DNA of 59,001 nucleotides, from the NCBI GenBank assembly GCA_900111695.1, contig FOHD01000012.1, forward strand, positions 1 through 59,001, written 5' to 3'. The position numbers and the translations under genes were made by a program. Numbering within the stretch: position 1 is the stretch's first letter; the number at the start of each line of letters is the position of its first letter. Under the pieces are notes generated by a model, which did no database searches, was not told where the DNA came from, and worked only from the letters and a program-made list of their open reading frames with translations. Origin of the DNA: Olsenella sp. KH3B4 (lineage in GTDB: Bacteria; Actinomycetota; Coriobacteriia; Coriobacteriales; Atopobiaceae). Below, one piece after another: positions 28,623 through 36,987 of the stretch.

Positions 28623-28658
28623 AACCACGCCGTCATGCCAGTGCGCGACGGCGTGGTT
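28623..28658 (-). terminator. Terminator between glmM and glmS
   Basis: 12-bp stem AACCACGCCGTC with a 12-base loop and exact complement, then TCTCTTC on the minus strand, 13 bases after the glmM stop. Confidence 0.75.
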
Positions 28659-28670
28659 GAGTGAGAACCG

Positions 28671-30008
28671 CTACTCCTTGAACGGCTCGAGCGCCTTGAG
28701 GACGATGGCGTTTGCCTCCTGGCACAGCCGCTCCTCCGGGGCCTCCGCAAGCACGCGAACCAGGGGCTCGGTGCCCGAGGCACGCACCAGCACGCGGCCG
28801 TTGCCCTCGAGGAACTTCTCCGCCTCGGCCACGGCTTCCTTGACCTCGGGCGCCGCCATGGTCGCGTCCTTGTCGGCAACACGCACGTTCACGAGCTGCT
28901 GCGGGTAGAGCGTGACGGGACGCGTGAGCTCGGAGAGCTTCTCGCGCTCGGCACGCAGAACCTCCATGATGCGCAGGCTCGTCATGATGCCGTCGCCGGT
29001 CTTCTCGAGGTCGCCAAAGATGATGTGACCGGACTGCTCGCCACCCAGGGTGTAGCCGTGCTCCATCATGCAGGCCCACACGTTCTTGTCGCCCACCGCG
29101 GTCTTCTCGTAGGAAAGGCCGGCGGCGTCGAGCGCCTTGAAGAAGCCGAAGTTGCTCATAACGGTAGGCACCACGGTGTTCTTGGCGAGACGACCGTGCT
29201 TTGCCATGTAGGTGCCGCACACGTAGAGGATCAGGTCGCCGTCGACCAGACGGCCGCGCTCGTCAACGGCAAGGCAGCGGTCGGCGTCGCCATCGTACGC
29301 GAAGCCAACGTCGAGCCCGTTGCGAACGACGAAGTCCTGCAGGCGCTGGATGTGGGTGGAGCCGCAGTCGACGTTGATGTTGAAGCCGTTGGGGGCATTG
29401 TTGATGACGTGGGTCTCGGCGCCCATAGCGTCGAAGACCGGGCGCGCAACGCTGGAGGCAGCACCGTTTGCGCAGTCCAGGCCCACCTTGACGCCCTGCA
29501 TGGAGAAGCCGCACGAGGAAATGAGGTGCGCGATGTAGCGGTTGCGCCCCTGCATGTAGTCAACGGTGCAGCCAATGGCGTCGCCGGTGGCGAGAGGAAC
29601 CTCGAGCTTATCGTCGATATAGTCCTCGACCTGCTCGAGGACGTCCTCGTCCATCTTGTAACCCTCGCGGTTCACGAGCTTGATGCCGTTGTCCGTGAAG
29701 GGGTTGTGGCTCGCGGTGATCATGACACCGCAGTCAAAGCCGCCGTCGAGAACCTCGTACGAGACGCCCGGCGTGGGGATGACGTGCAGCATGTAGGCGT
29801 CGGCGCCACTCGCAACCAGGCCGGCGACCAGCGCAGACTCAAACATGTAGCTCGAGCGACGGGTGTCCTTGCCAATGAGCACGCGCGCCTTGGCGCCGCG
29901 GCGCGCACCGTAGTACCAGCCCACGAAGCGGCCGATCTTGTACGCGTGATCAACGTTGAGGCCCTCGTTGGCCCTACCCCTAAAGCCGTCGGTTCCGAAG
30001 TACTTCAT
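28671..30008 (-). CDS. glmM: Phosphoglucosamine mutase
   Basis: Interconverts glucosamine-6-phosphate and glucosamine-1-phosphate, directly after GlmS. 445 aa. MKYFGTDGFRGRAN at the start, the phosphoserine loop VMITASHNPFTDNGIK, metal loop YDGDADRC, sugar-binding GGEQSGHIIF, and phosphate-binding RASGTEPLVRV are all intact. ATG at 30008 with AAGGAG upstream. Its own transcript lies between two terminators. Confidence 0.98.
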   Translation of the reverse strand: MKYFGTDGFRGRANEGLNVDHAYKIGRFVGWYYGARRGAKARVLIGKDTRRSSYMFESALVAGLVASGADAYMLHVIPTPGVSYEVLDGGFDCGVMITASHNPFTDNGIKLVNREGYKMDEDVLEQVEDYIDDKLEVPLATGDAIGCTVDYMQGRNRYIAHLISSCGFSMQGVKVGLDCANGAASSVARPVFDAMGAETHVINNAPNGFNINVDCGSTHIQRLQDFVVRNGLDVGFAYDGDADRCLAVDERGRLVDGDLILYVCGTYMAKHGRLAKNTVVPTVMSNFGFFKALDAAGLSYEKTAVGDKNVWACMMEHGYTLGGEQSGHIIFGDLEKTGDGIMTSLRIMEVLRAEREKLSELTRPVTLYPQQLVNVRVADKDATMAAPEVKEAVAEAEKFLEGNGRVLVRASGTEPLVRVLAEAPEERLCQEANAIVLKALEPFKE

Positions 30009-30140
30009 TTCTCGCTCCTTGTTTCGGGATAACGGTTATCCACAGTAATCGCAATTCTACCAGTTGCCTGTGGGGGCACTGTGGCGGGCTCCCACTTCAG
30101 CGGCGGCCCCTCATTCCTTTGAGGAATGGACACCTCGTAC

Positions 30141-30177
30141 AAAAAAATCGGGACCCGCAACATGTGCGAGTCCCGAT
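30141..30177 (-). terminator. Terminator of rplM-rpsI
   Basis: Stem 30147-30177 (ATCGGGAC-TCGCAC side against GCGGGTCCCGAT on the minus strand, loop ATGTT) followed by seven T. A textbook rho-independent terminator 24 bases after the rpsI stop. Confidence 0.9.
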
Positions 30178-30200
30178 AAGGGGCAACGTAGCGAGAAAGC

Positions 30201-30596
<396 letters not shown>

Positions 30597-30599
30597 CGG

Positions 30600-31040
<441 letters not shown>

Positions 31041-31322
31041 TTGACTCCTCCTACACACATCTTGGATGGCTGCCTCTGGACAGGCCGCCGTGCTTTTTCG
31101 AAACAGAGGTTACGGGGCTCTGGGTGGAAAAGCCTTAAAAGTATACAGCCGCAAGCGCCCCGTTTTGCGAGCTTTTTTTCCACACAATTCTGACAAGCGA
31201 GAAGGGCAACACAAAGCTAGAGACTGTAACATAAGCCCCATACTGGATGGGCACCTGCGTACAGACCAGGCCATCATCGCAATTAGTGAAACCCCTGGGC
31301 TATCCGATCCCAAAGACCTCTC

Positions 31323-31640
31323 TTACTCCGAACTGCCCAAAATACGATAACGCCAGTTTGTCGAGAGGTAGTAGAGGCGAAGAAGGGTCACCAAGTTATT
31401 GGCTTCGTCGACTTTGTACACGACGATAAACACACCTAGCTGACGCCATCGCAGGCCCGAATCGCCGATGAGGGGGCCGTGCCCAGGCAGCCTGGACACC
31501 AGCTCCAGAAAAGAATCGTACTTCTCAAGAAAACGAGCGGCACTCTTTTTGCCTGACTGCGTCTCGTAGTAGGTCACCGCCTCCTCAATGTCATCGGCAA
31601 AGGCATTCGCAACCACCACTTTGTAGTTATTGGAGCTCAT
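31323..31640 (-). CDS. RelE/ParE-family toxin
   Basis: 105 aa. YKVVVANAFADDIEEAVTYYETQSGKKSAARFLEKYDSFL is the two-helix start of ParE/RelE proteins, and RWRQLGVFIVVYKVDEANNLVTLLRLYYLSTNWRYRI is the C-terminal sheet. ParE members inhibit gyrase and RelE members cut mRNA; which applies cannot be told. Its start overlaps the end of the antitoxin gene by 14 bases, so translation is coupled. Confidence 0.85.
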   Translation of the reverse strand: MSSNNYKVVVANAFADDIEEAVTYYETQSGKKSAARFLEKYDSFLELVSRLPGHGPLIGDSGLRWRQLGVFIVVYKVDEANNLVTLLRLYYLSTNWRYRILGSSE

Positions 31641-31908
31641 GTCGTTCTCTTAGCTCTTGAGACAGTTCACGGGCGTCGCGCGTCCTCCCGCTCGCCACGT
31701 CAGACATAGCAAGCTCGACCCCATCCCAAAACTCCTCCTGAGAAGAAACCACATTCGGCACAGGCGGCTCAGACGAGAGCGTTGCGTGATCGCCGTCGAG
31801 CCGCCACCACACGCGTGCCTCATCGCCAATACCCAAGGCGGCGCGAATCTCTTTCGGGATGGTTGTCTGGCCACCTTTTGTGAGTTTAGTAGTCATGGTC
31901 AAGGCCAC
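31627..31908 (-). CDS. AbrB/MazE-family antitoxin
   Basis: 93 aa. The swapped-hairpin DNA-binding domain is TTKLTKGGQTTIPKEIRAALGIGDEARVWWRLDGD (shown in parts: TKGGQTTIPKEIR is the core). The acidic C-terminal half would bind the toxin. GTG 31908 lies five bases after GGGAGG; ATG 31896 is the alternative. First gene of the pair, presumably autorepressing it. Confidence 0.85.
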   Translation of the reverse strand: MALTMTTKLTKGGQTTIPKEIRAALGIGDEARVWWRLDGDHATLSSEPPVPNVVSSQEEFWDGVELAMSDVASGRTRDARELSQELRERHELQ

Positions 31909-31964
31909 TGCAACCTCCCGTCAATGTCTTCATTGAATTCAATGATAGCGCAGAACGAGCGCCC

Positions 31965-32858
31965 CTACAGGAACGCGCGAATCTCGTCGAGGTGGCTCGT
32001 AGCCTCCTGGCGCCCCTGCAGGTAGAGGCGCAGGAGCGGCTCGCCGTTATGCTCGGAGGTGCGAATGGTCACGGGCTCGGGGGGCCTCAGCACCAGGGCG
32101 CGACCCTCGGCCTCTAGACTCGCAAGCTCTTCTCGCTGCGCGTTATAGCGGTCGGCACGTGTGGCCAGGGCCTTCTCGTAGTAGGGATAGGCGTCATAGC
32201 GGTGGGTTCTTAGGATGGCACGCTCGGTCGCGCCGTCCTTGATGTAGGTGCGGTCCTGCGTGAGCACCACGAGCGCGCGGTCTGCGGGCTCAGCGCCTGG
32301 AACCTCGGGCGCGCCGTCAAGGCCCATCGCGACCGCGAAGGGGATGGAGTCCGTAGTGCCGCCGTCGAGGTAGCGATGCCCCTCTATCTCGACCATCGTC
32401 GAAACGCCCGGCAAAGACGCCGACGCTCGGGCCTTTGTGGCGTCGAGCTTCTCGCCTTCCACATGCAGATAGGTCGGCGCGCCAAACAGCACATCGGACG
32501 CCACAAAGTACATGGGGGTGAGGTCCTTGTCGAAAACGTCCAGGTCACAGGGGTCAATGTGGTTCTGGACCTCGTCGTACATGAAGTCGGTTCCGGCAAG
32601 GTTTCCCGTACGCACGAGCGAGAGGAGCGACATCATGCGGGGGTCGTCGCGAAAGGCAAGCATGATGCGCATGGTGCGGCCAATTTGGTGCGAGCGATAG
32701 CTCACGGCGTTGAGCGCGCCAGCCGAGACGCCCCACACGCTCTTGAAGGAGCTGGTGTAGATGCCGTTCTCGAGAAGGACGTCGAGAACGCCGGCCGTGA
32801 AGATGCCCCTGTAACCGCCGCCCTCGAGCACGAGGGCGGGCTTGTCGCTGCTGCCCAT
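31965..32858 (-). CDS. Patatin-like phospholipase
   Basis: Serine lipid hydrolase of the RssA/YjjU type, 297 aa. Oxyanion-hole loop LEGGGYRGIF (residues 11-20), nucleophile Ser45 in GVSAG, and the Asp of the dyad in YLDGGTTDSIP. No signal peptide, so cytoplasmic or peripheral membrane. ATG 32858 has GGAGG six bases away; the longer frame to 32912 is not used. Lies between the antitoxin and the tmRNA terminator, as a single gene. Confidence 0.93.
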   Translation of the reverse strand: MGSSDKPALVLEGGGYRGIFTAGVLDVLLENGIYTSSFKSVWGVSAGALNAVSYRSHQIGRTMRIMLAFRDDPRMMSLLSLVRTGNLAGTDFMYDEVQNHIDPCDLDVFDKDLTPMYFVASDVLFGAPTYLHVEGEKLDATKARASASLPGVSTMVEIEGHRYLDGGTTDSIPFAVAMGLDGAPEVPGAEPADRALVVLTQDRTYIKDGATERAILRTHRYDAYPYYEKALATRADRYNAQREELASLEAEGRALVLRPPEPVTIRTSEHNGEPLLRLYLQGRQEATSHLDEIRAFL

Positions 32859-32916
32859 AGACCGCCTCCGAATACGTACCGTCACGTTGCCGCGCACGTC
32901 GCGGCTACCCAACTAT

Positions 32917-32952
32917 ACAAAAAGCGCCGAGCCCTATTGTGGGGCTCGGCGC
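32917..32952 (-). terminator. Terminator of ssrA
   Basis: 11-bp stem GCGCCGAGCCC/GGGCTCGGCGC followed on the minus strand by TTTTTGT, ten bases after the tmRNA 3' end. Confidence 0.9.
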
Positions 32953-32961
32953 CTACGCTTT

Positions 32962-33333
32962 TGGTGGAGGTGCGGAGAATCGAACTCCGGTCCAAAGCAC
33001 GTCCCTGACAGGTGTCTCCAGGCTCAGCTGCCGGTTGAGTCTTGGAGGCCGCGCACCCGGTAGCCCGCGCTTGGCCTCCCAGCCGGTTTGGTCTTAGCGC
33101 GCGGCATACCGACTACACCCGCGCGAGCGTCTCCCTAGAATGACGCCGCCCCGGGAGCGGGAGAAACCCCCGGTTTGACGCGCTGGTTAGTTAAGACTAA
33201 GCAGCGAGAGCCAGCTGAGGCTCAAAAGAAGAGTTGTCGTCAATTCAATTTGACGGTTCCCCTGTTTTACGTGGCGAGGAGACCACGGCCTGCTGCCCAT
33301 CTCAGATGCACCCTGTCGAAACCAGTCACCCCC
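32962..33333 (-). ncRNA. ssrA: Transfer-messenger RNA (tmRNA)
   Basis: Rescues stalled ribosomes together with SmpB. About 372 nt. The 5' end GGGGGTGACTGGTTTCGACAGG pairs with the 3' end (shown here only as GGGGGTG with CACCTCC), and the T-arm-like GGAGTTCGATTCTCC precedes ACCA. CCA is encoded. The tag frame ends SSFEPQLALAA, stop TAG at about 33198; the resume codon is probably one of the GAC codons before AACTCTTC. A TTGACA at 33373-33368 could be a -35 box, with no clear -10. smpB is 2.2 kb away and rnr beyond it. Confidence 0.95.
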
Positions 33334-33422
33334 AGAGATGGAATGGGGACGCTGCCACCATACGCGTTGTCAAAGAGCTGCGGCACCGGGCCGCATGCCA
33401 TAGTCTACCCAAAACGTGGACG

Positions 33423-33459
33423 ATCCGACGCGGGCCTTTGTCTCACCATCCGACGCGGG
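33423..33459 (+). repeat. 12-bp direct repeat enclosing a half REP palindrome
   Basis: ATCCGACGCGGG occurs at 33423-33434 and again at 33448-33459. Between them is CCTTTGTCTCACC, which equals the right half of the REP palindrome plus its next two bases as in copy 3. Probably a decayed REP copy in the tmRNA-YoaK gap. The rest of 33334-33602 shows no gene. Confidence 0.5.
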
Positions 33460-33602
33460 GCTCCACCGGCCTTCGCCCTGGCCAAATTATTGCACGATTT
33501 TTCTTTCTCTTAGGTTGTTTTCCCAGTTGATGGAAAATACGCTCTCCAAAACGCGCAATAACTAGTGGCGGTGACTCGTCAGAGGAGGCCAGGTGCCCAA
33601 CG

Positions 33603-34313
33603 CTAACGCTGCTGGGAACTCTCGGCCTCGGCCGCGACGGTGCGCTCGCGAGCGCGCTTTTCGCGATCCTGGAACATCACAACAAACGCCACGAGGAGCA
33701 GCACGGGACTCACGAGGATTGCGTGCAGGCCAAGCACCCCAATGACGCGGCTCCCCGCAATGGCGCCAACGGCAAAGCAGAGGATCACCCCGTAGTAGAG
33801 CAGGCATCCCTCGAGGTATGCCCGGTCCTTATCGTGCACGTAATCTACGAGCTTCTGAGTACCGCTACGCAAGTTGCCAATGCACATGGTGGTGGCAAAG
33901 CCGTTTCCGTGGAGCTTCCTAAATGCCTGGACCTGGATTCCACAGCCCAGGGAGGTAAGGCTGTTGGCAATGAGGTGGAGGTCATCGGGGATAAACGCCA
34001 CCACAAGGAGAAGAGCTGCCTCGACGAGAAGCGCAGTCTGGCGCCAGTGCAGGCGACGTTCCTTCGAGAAAATCTTGATGGAGTGCGCAAGTGCAATGCC
34101 CACCGCGAACGCCATCACGGGCACGGCATAGTGAAGGGCTCGGTTGACGTCGCCGTCGGCAAGGTTCACGCCAAAAAGCAGGATGTTGCCTGTCTGGGCG
34201 TTGGCAAACACTTTCCCGCGCGCGAGGTACGAATACGCGTCCATGAGCCCGCCCGAGAATGCGAGAATCGCCGCCAGCTCGATGGACTCGGACGTCTGCC
34301 GCGCACGCTTCAT
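33603..34313 (-). CDS. YoaK/DUF1275 family membrane protein
   Basis: 236 aa with about six membrane segments. Typical family start: LAAILAFSGGLMDAYSYLARGKVFANAQTGN, here read as FSGGLMDAYSYL and FANAQTGNILL. The repeat-like second half has FATTMCIGNLRSGTQKL. Function is unknown in the family. Hydrophilic tail of about 25 charged residues. ATG at 34313; single gene. Confidence 0.92.
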   Translation of the reverse strand: MKRARQTSESIELAAILAFSGGLMDAYSYLARGKVFANAQTGNILLFGVNLADGDVNRALHYAVPVMAFAVGIALAHSIKIFSKERRLHWRQTALLVEAALLLVVAFIPDDLHLIANSLTSLGCGIQVQAFRKLHGNGFATTMCIGNLRSGTQKLVDYVHDKDRAYLEGCLLYYGVILCFAVGAIAGSRVIGVLGLHAILVSPVLLLVAFVVMFQDREKRARERTVAAEAESSQQR

Positions 34314-34543
34314 CTACCAGGGCCTCCTAGTCTTGCGGGGCATCCGCCAAATCACGCGCCCCACCGGTCGCCCGCCGCAGCGTCGGCCCCAAGCCGCCAC
34401 GGCCCCGACATTGTAGCCCCGCGATACCGCAACGACAGAACCCACAAGAGAACGCCATCCACACGAAAGGGGCGAGCTGGCCGCATGCGCTGCGCCAGCC
34501 CGCCCCGTCAACGCGAGAAAAGCATCCCAGAAATGAGAGGGTG

Positions 34544-34687
34544 CTACTCCTCGACGAGCTCGAACATGTCGGGACCCACGCCGCACACGGGGCAGACGTA
34601 GTCCTCGGGGAGCTCGGGGGTGTCAACGGTGACCTCGTAACCGCAGACGGTGCAGCGGAAGGTGTAGGTCTTCTTCTCGTCAGCCAT
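34544..34687 (-). CDS. Rubredoxin
   Basis: 47-aa iron protein with the two Cys pairs CTVCGY and CPVCGVG that bind one Fe. Small soluble electron carrier for oxygen and peroxide reduction in anaerobes. ATG 34687 with GAGAGAGG upstream; the longer frame to 34729 is leader. Its C-terminal region closely resembles the rubredoxin domain of the next gene. Confidence 0.95.
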   Translation of the reverse strand: MADEKKTYTFRCTVCGYEVTVDTPELPEDYVCPVCGVGPDMFELVEE

Positions 34688-34777
34688 GGTTGTTCCTCTC
34701 TCTTGGGTGCACGCGTACCTTGCCAACAAATGCTACTTACGAGCTTACATCAACCGTGGCGCGCCACGGGTGGAACG

Positions 34778-35443
34778 CTAGTCAATCTTGGTGAAGTTCT
34801 CGGACCCAACACCGCAGATGGGGCAGCGGAAGTCTGCCGGAAGCTCCTCGTCGGTGGTCTCGTAAACGTAACCGCAGATGTTGCAGCGGAAGTGGTGCTT
34901 GGGTGCCGAGACGGGCACCACGGGTTTTGTTGGGTCCTCGCCCTCGATGTAGGAGGACGCCTTGGGCGGCGTCTTACCCTTAAGGACGCTGTGGTAGTAG
35001 GCGTAGGTCATGGGCTCCTCGTCGGAGACGCGCTCGGCGTCGGAGACCTCACCGACAAACATCACGTGGGTGCCCAGGTCGACGGTCTTCACCACGGCGC
35101 AGCAGACCATCGCGCAGGCGTGCTCGGTGGTGTAGGGGTCGAAGAGCAGCGACGTCTTTGTGGGAATGCCCTCGAACTTGTCGATGTCCGCCGAGCTCTT
35201 GAAGCCAAAGCGCCCAATGAACGGCATGTCAGCGGTCTTGGAGACCACCGTGAGGGTGAAGTGCTCCGCCGCCTCCACGACCTTGGTGGTGTGGTTCTCC
35301 TTGTTGAGTGTGATGGCCACCTGTAGCGGGCTGCTCGTCACCTGCAGCGCGGTGTTGATGAGGCACGCGCCAACGTTCTCGCCGTCGTTGGCCGACACCA
35401 CATAGAGCCCGTACGAGAAACTAAACAGCGCCTTTGCGTCCAT
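34778..35443 (-). CDS. Flavin reductase-rubredoxin fusion (Hrb-like)
   Basis: 221 aa. Residues about 1-160 are a flavin-reductase-like FMN domain (MDAKALFSFSYGLYVVSANDGENVGACLIN read in parts; SSPLQVAITLNKENHT; FGFKSSADIDKF). A linker then leads to a rubredoxin domain with CNICGY and CPICGVG. This matches high-molecular-weight rubredoxin of anaerobes, which passes electrons from NADH to flavodiiron oxygen or NO reductases. No flavodiiron gene is in the window. ATG 35443 after GAGGAGAGGAG. Lies 90 bases before the small rubredoxin gene, same direction. Confidence 0.93.
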   Translation of the reverse strand: MDAKALFSFSYGLYVVSANDGENVGACLINTALQVTSSPLQVAITLNKENHTTKVVEAAEHFTLTVVSKTADMPFIGRFGFKSSADIDKFEGIPTKTSLLFDPYTTEHACAMVCCAVVKTVDLGTHVMFVGEVSDAERVSDEEPMTYAYYHSVLKGKTPPKASSYIEGEDPTKPVVPVSAPKHHFRCNICGYVYETTDEELPADFRCPICGVGSENFTKID

Positions 35444-35504
35444 GGGTCTCCTCTCCTCGACCTTGCAGACCAGACGTTCCCATCTTATCGCCCAGCAACG
35501 CAGC

Positions 35505-35981
35505 CTAGCGGCTTCTCTCCTTGAGTGCGCGCTGAATTTCGCGGTCGGTATCACGGCGGGCCATGTCATCACGCTTGTCGTAGAGCTTCTTGCCGCGGCA
35601 CAGGCCAATGCAGAGCTTCACACGGTTGTGCTCGTCGAAGTAGAGCTCCAGCGGGATGAGCGCCATGCCCTTGGTTCGGAGCTTGCCGTCAAGATAGTCG
35701 ATCTGGTGACGGTGGAGCAGGAGCCGCCGCTTCCTGTCGGGGTCCACGTTCCACACGCCGCCGTTTGAGTAGGGGTGGATGTGCACGCCGTGCAGCCACA
35801 CCTCTCCTCCGCGGACAAGGCAGAAGGCGTCGGTGATCTGCGACGCACGCTCGCGCAGGCTCTTGACCTCGGTACCGGTGAGCTCAACGCCGGCCTCGAA
35901 GGTCTCGTCCACGAAGTACTCGTGACGGGCCGCGCGGTTGCGCGCAATGGTCTTCTTCTCGCGCTTAGTTGGCTTGGGCAT
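35505..35981 (-). CDS. smpB: SsrA-binding protein SmpB
   Basis: Binds tmRNA and brings it to stalled ribosomes. 158 aa. NRAARHEYFVDETFEAGVELTGTEVKS (read in parts) is the start of the barrel, and GKKLYDKRDD marks the tail that enters the mRNA channel, ending IQRALKERSR. ATG 35981 with GGAGG upstream. Its start overlaps the end of the TPR-like gene by 17 bases, so translation is coupled. Confidence 0.98.
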   Translation of the reverse strand: MPKPTKREKKTIARNRAARHEYFVDETFEAGVELTGTEVKSLRERASQITDAFCLVRGGEVWLHGVHIHPYSNGGVWNVDPDRKRRLLLHRHQIDYLDGKLRTKGMALIPLELYFDEHNRVKLCIGLCRGKKLYDKRDDMARRDTDREIQRALKERSR

Positions 35982-36912
35982 CGCCCGCACCTCCGTTGGC
36001 CTGCGGATCGCTTGGGTCGCCAGTGGAGCTCTTGTCGGCGGAATCGCTCGCCGCGGCCTCCTGAGCCATCTCGGCATCGGTGTCCCGGATGAGCTGCAAT
36101 AGCGTCATTGCCGCAGGCTCGCCCACCAGGTCGCGGGCGCGCAGCGTGAGATTGGTAGCCACGTCGCGCTCCCCGGCGGCAGCGGCGTCCTGAGCGCACA
36201 TGAGCAGGCAGATAGCGACCTCGGCGTTTGCGCCATCGGGCAGCCCCTCCTCGGCGAGAAGGTCTGCGGTCTCCTTGTCCGTCACGCTATCCGGGTCGCG
36301 CTCGGTACCGGCGGCCTGGTCGAGCGCAGCCTCGAGCGCCGAGTCCTTCACCTCAAGACGCCTAGCCGCACGGAGCGCGGCAGCTGCGGTGCGCGGCTTG
36401 TCCTGCGCTTCGAAGTAGCCGACAAAGTTGAGGAATGCGCGCGCAAGATGGCGCGCCTCACTCGCGCGCTCGAAGCAGCTGTAGGTGAGCGCCAGGTACT
36501 CCTGCATGTCGCCGTTGGTGCGGTAGAGATCTGCCAGGTCAAGGCGATAGCCACAGTTCATGGGGTTCCAGCGCACGGCCTGCTTGAGCGCCTCGACGCC
36601 CGCGTTGTAGTCGCCGGTACGAACGCACGCAAGGGCGAGGTCTGCATACAGCCGGTCAAGCGGTTCGCCCACGTCATGCAGGGTACGCGGGTCGCGCTCG
36701 ACGCGGCGGTAGCACAGGCGGTCGAAGAGCGTGGGGAAACTGAACCACTGATCGCTCTCGGTGGCCGCACAGTTGCGGTCGACGTACTCCTCGGCGTCTT
36801 CGGCAAGGCGGGCGAGAAGCTCCCGCGCCGCATCGTCCTGCCCCTGCAGGATGAGCCCTTCTGCCTGCTCGAGGCTGTCTGTCAGCGTGCTCTGGCTCTG
36901 CTCCTGGTCCAT
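35965..36912 (-). CDS. Tetratricopeptide-like protein, function unknown
   Basis: 315 aa, soluble, helix-rich and acidic. Helix pairs such as LYADLALACVRTGDYNAGVEALKQAVRWNP and GYRLDLADLYRTNGDMQEYLALTYSCFERA (read in parts) look like TPR repeats at about residues 90-190. The C-terminus is a low-complexity Ala/Asp/Ser/Gly tail. No catalytic motif. ATG 36912 after GGGGAGAGGG. Sits between rnr and smpB in the same direction, so it may act with them in RNA or ribosome quality control; that is inference from position only. Confidence 0.85.
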   Translation of the reverse strand: MDQEQSQSTLTDSLEQAEGLILQGQDDAARELLARLAEDAEEYVDRNCAATESDQWFSFPTLFDRLCYRRVERDPRTLHDVGEPLDRLYADLALACVRTGDYNAGVEALKQAVRWNPMNCGYRLDLADLYRTNGDMQEYLALTYSCFERASEARHLARAFLNFVGYFEAQDKPRTAAAALRAARRLEVKDSALEAALDQAAGTERDPDSVTDKETADLLAEEGLPDGANAEVAICLLMCAQDAAAAGERDVATNLTLRARDLVGEPAAMTLLQLIRDTDAEMAQEAAASDSADKSSTGDPSDPQANGGAGDAQAN

Positions 36913-36987
36913 GTCCCTCTCCCCTGGCCTCTTGGGGCCAAACTCACGCGCGATATGCGCGGTATGCACTGCTCGTTAGTCTTCCCA

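Noticed and set aside
26904..28664. 586-aa plus-strand open frame over glmS
   Set aside because: Antisense of a complete, canonical glmS; composition typical of mirror frames.
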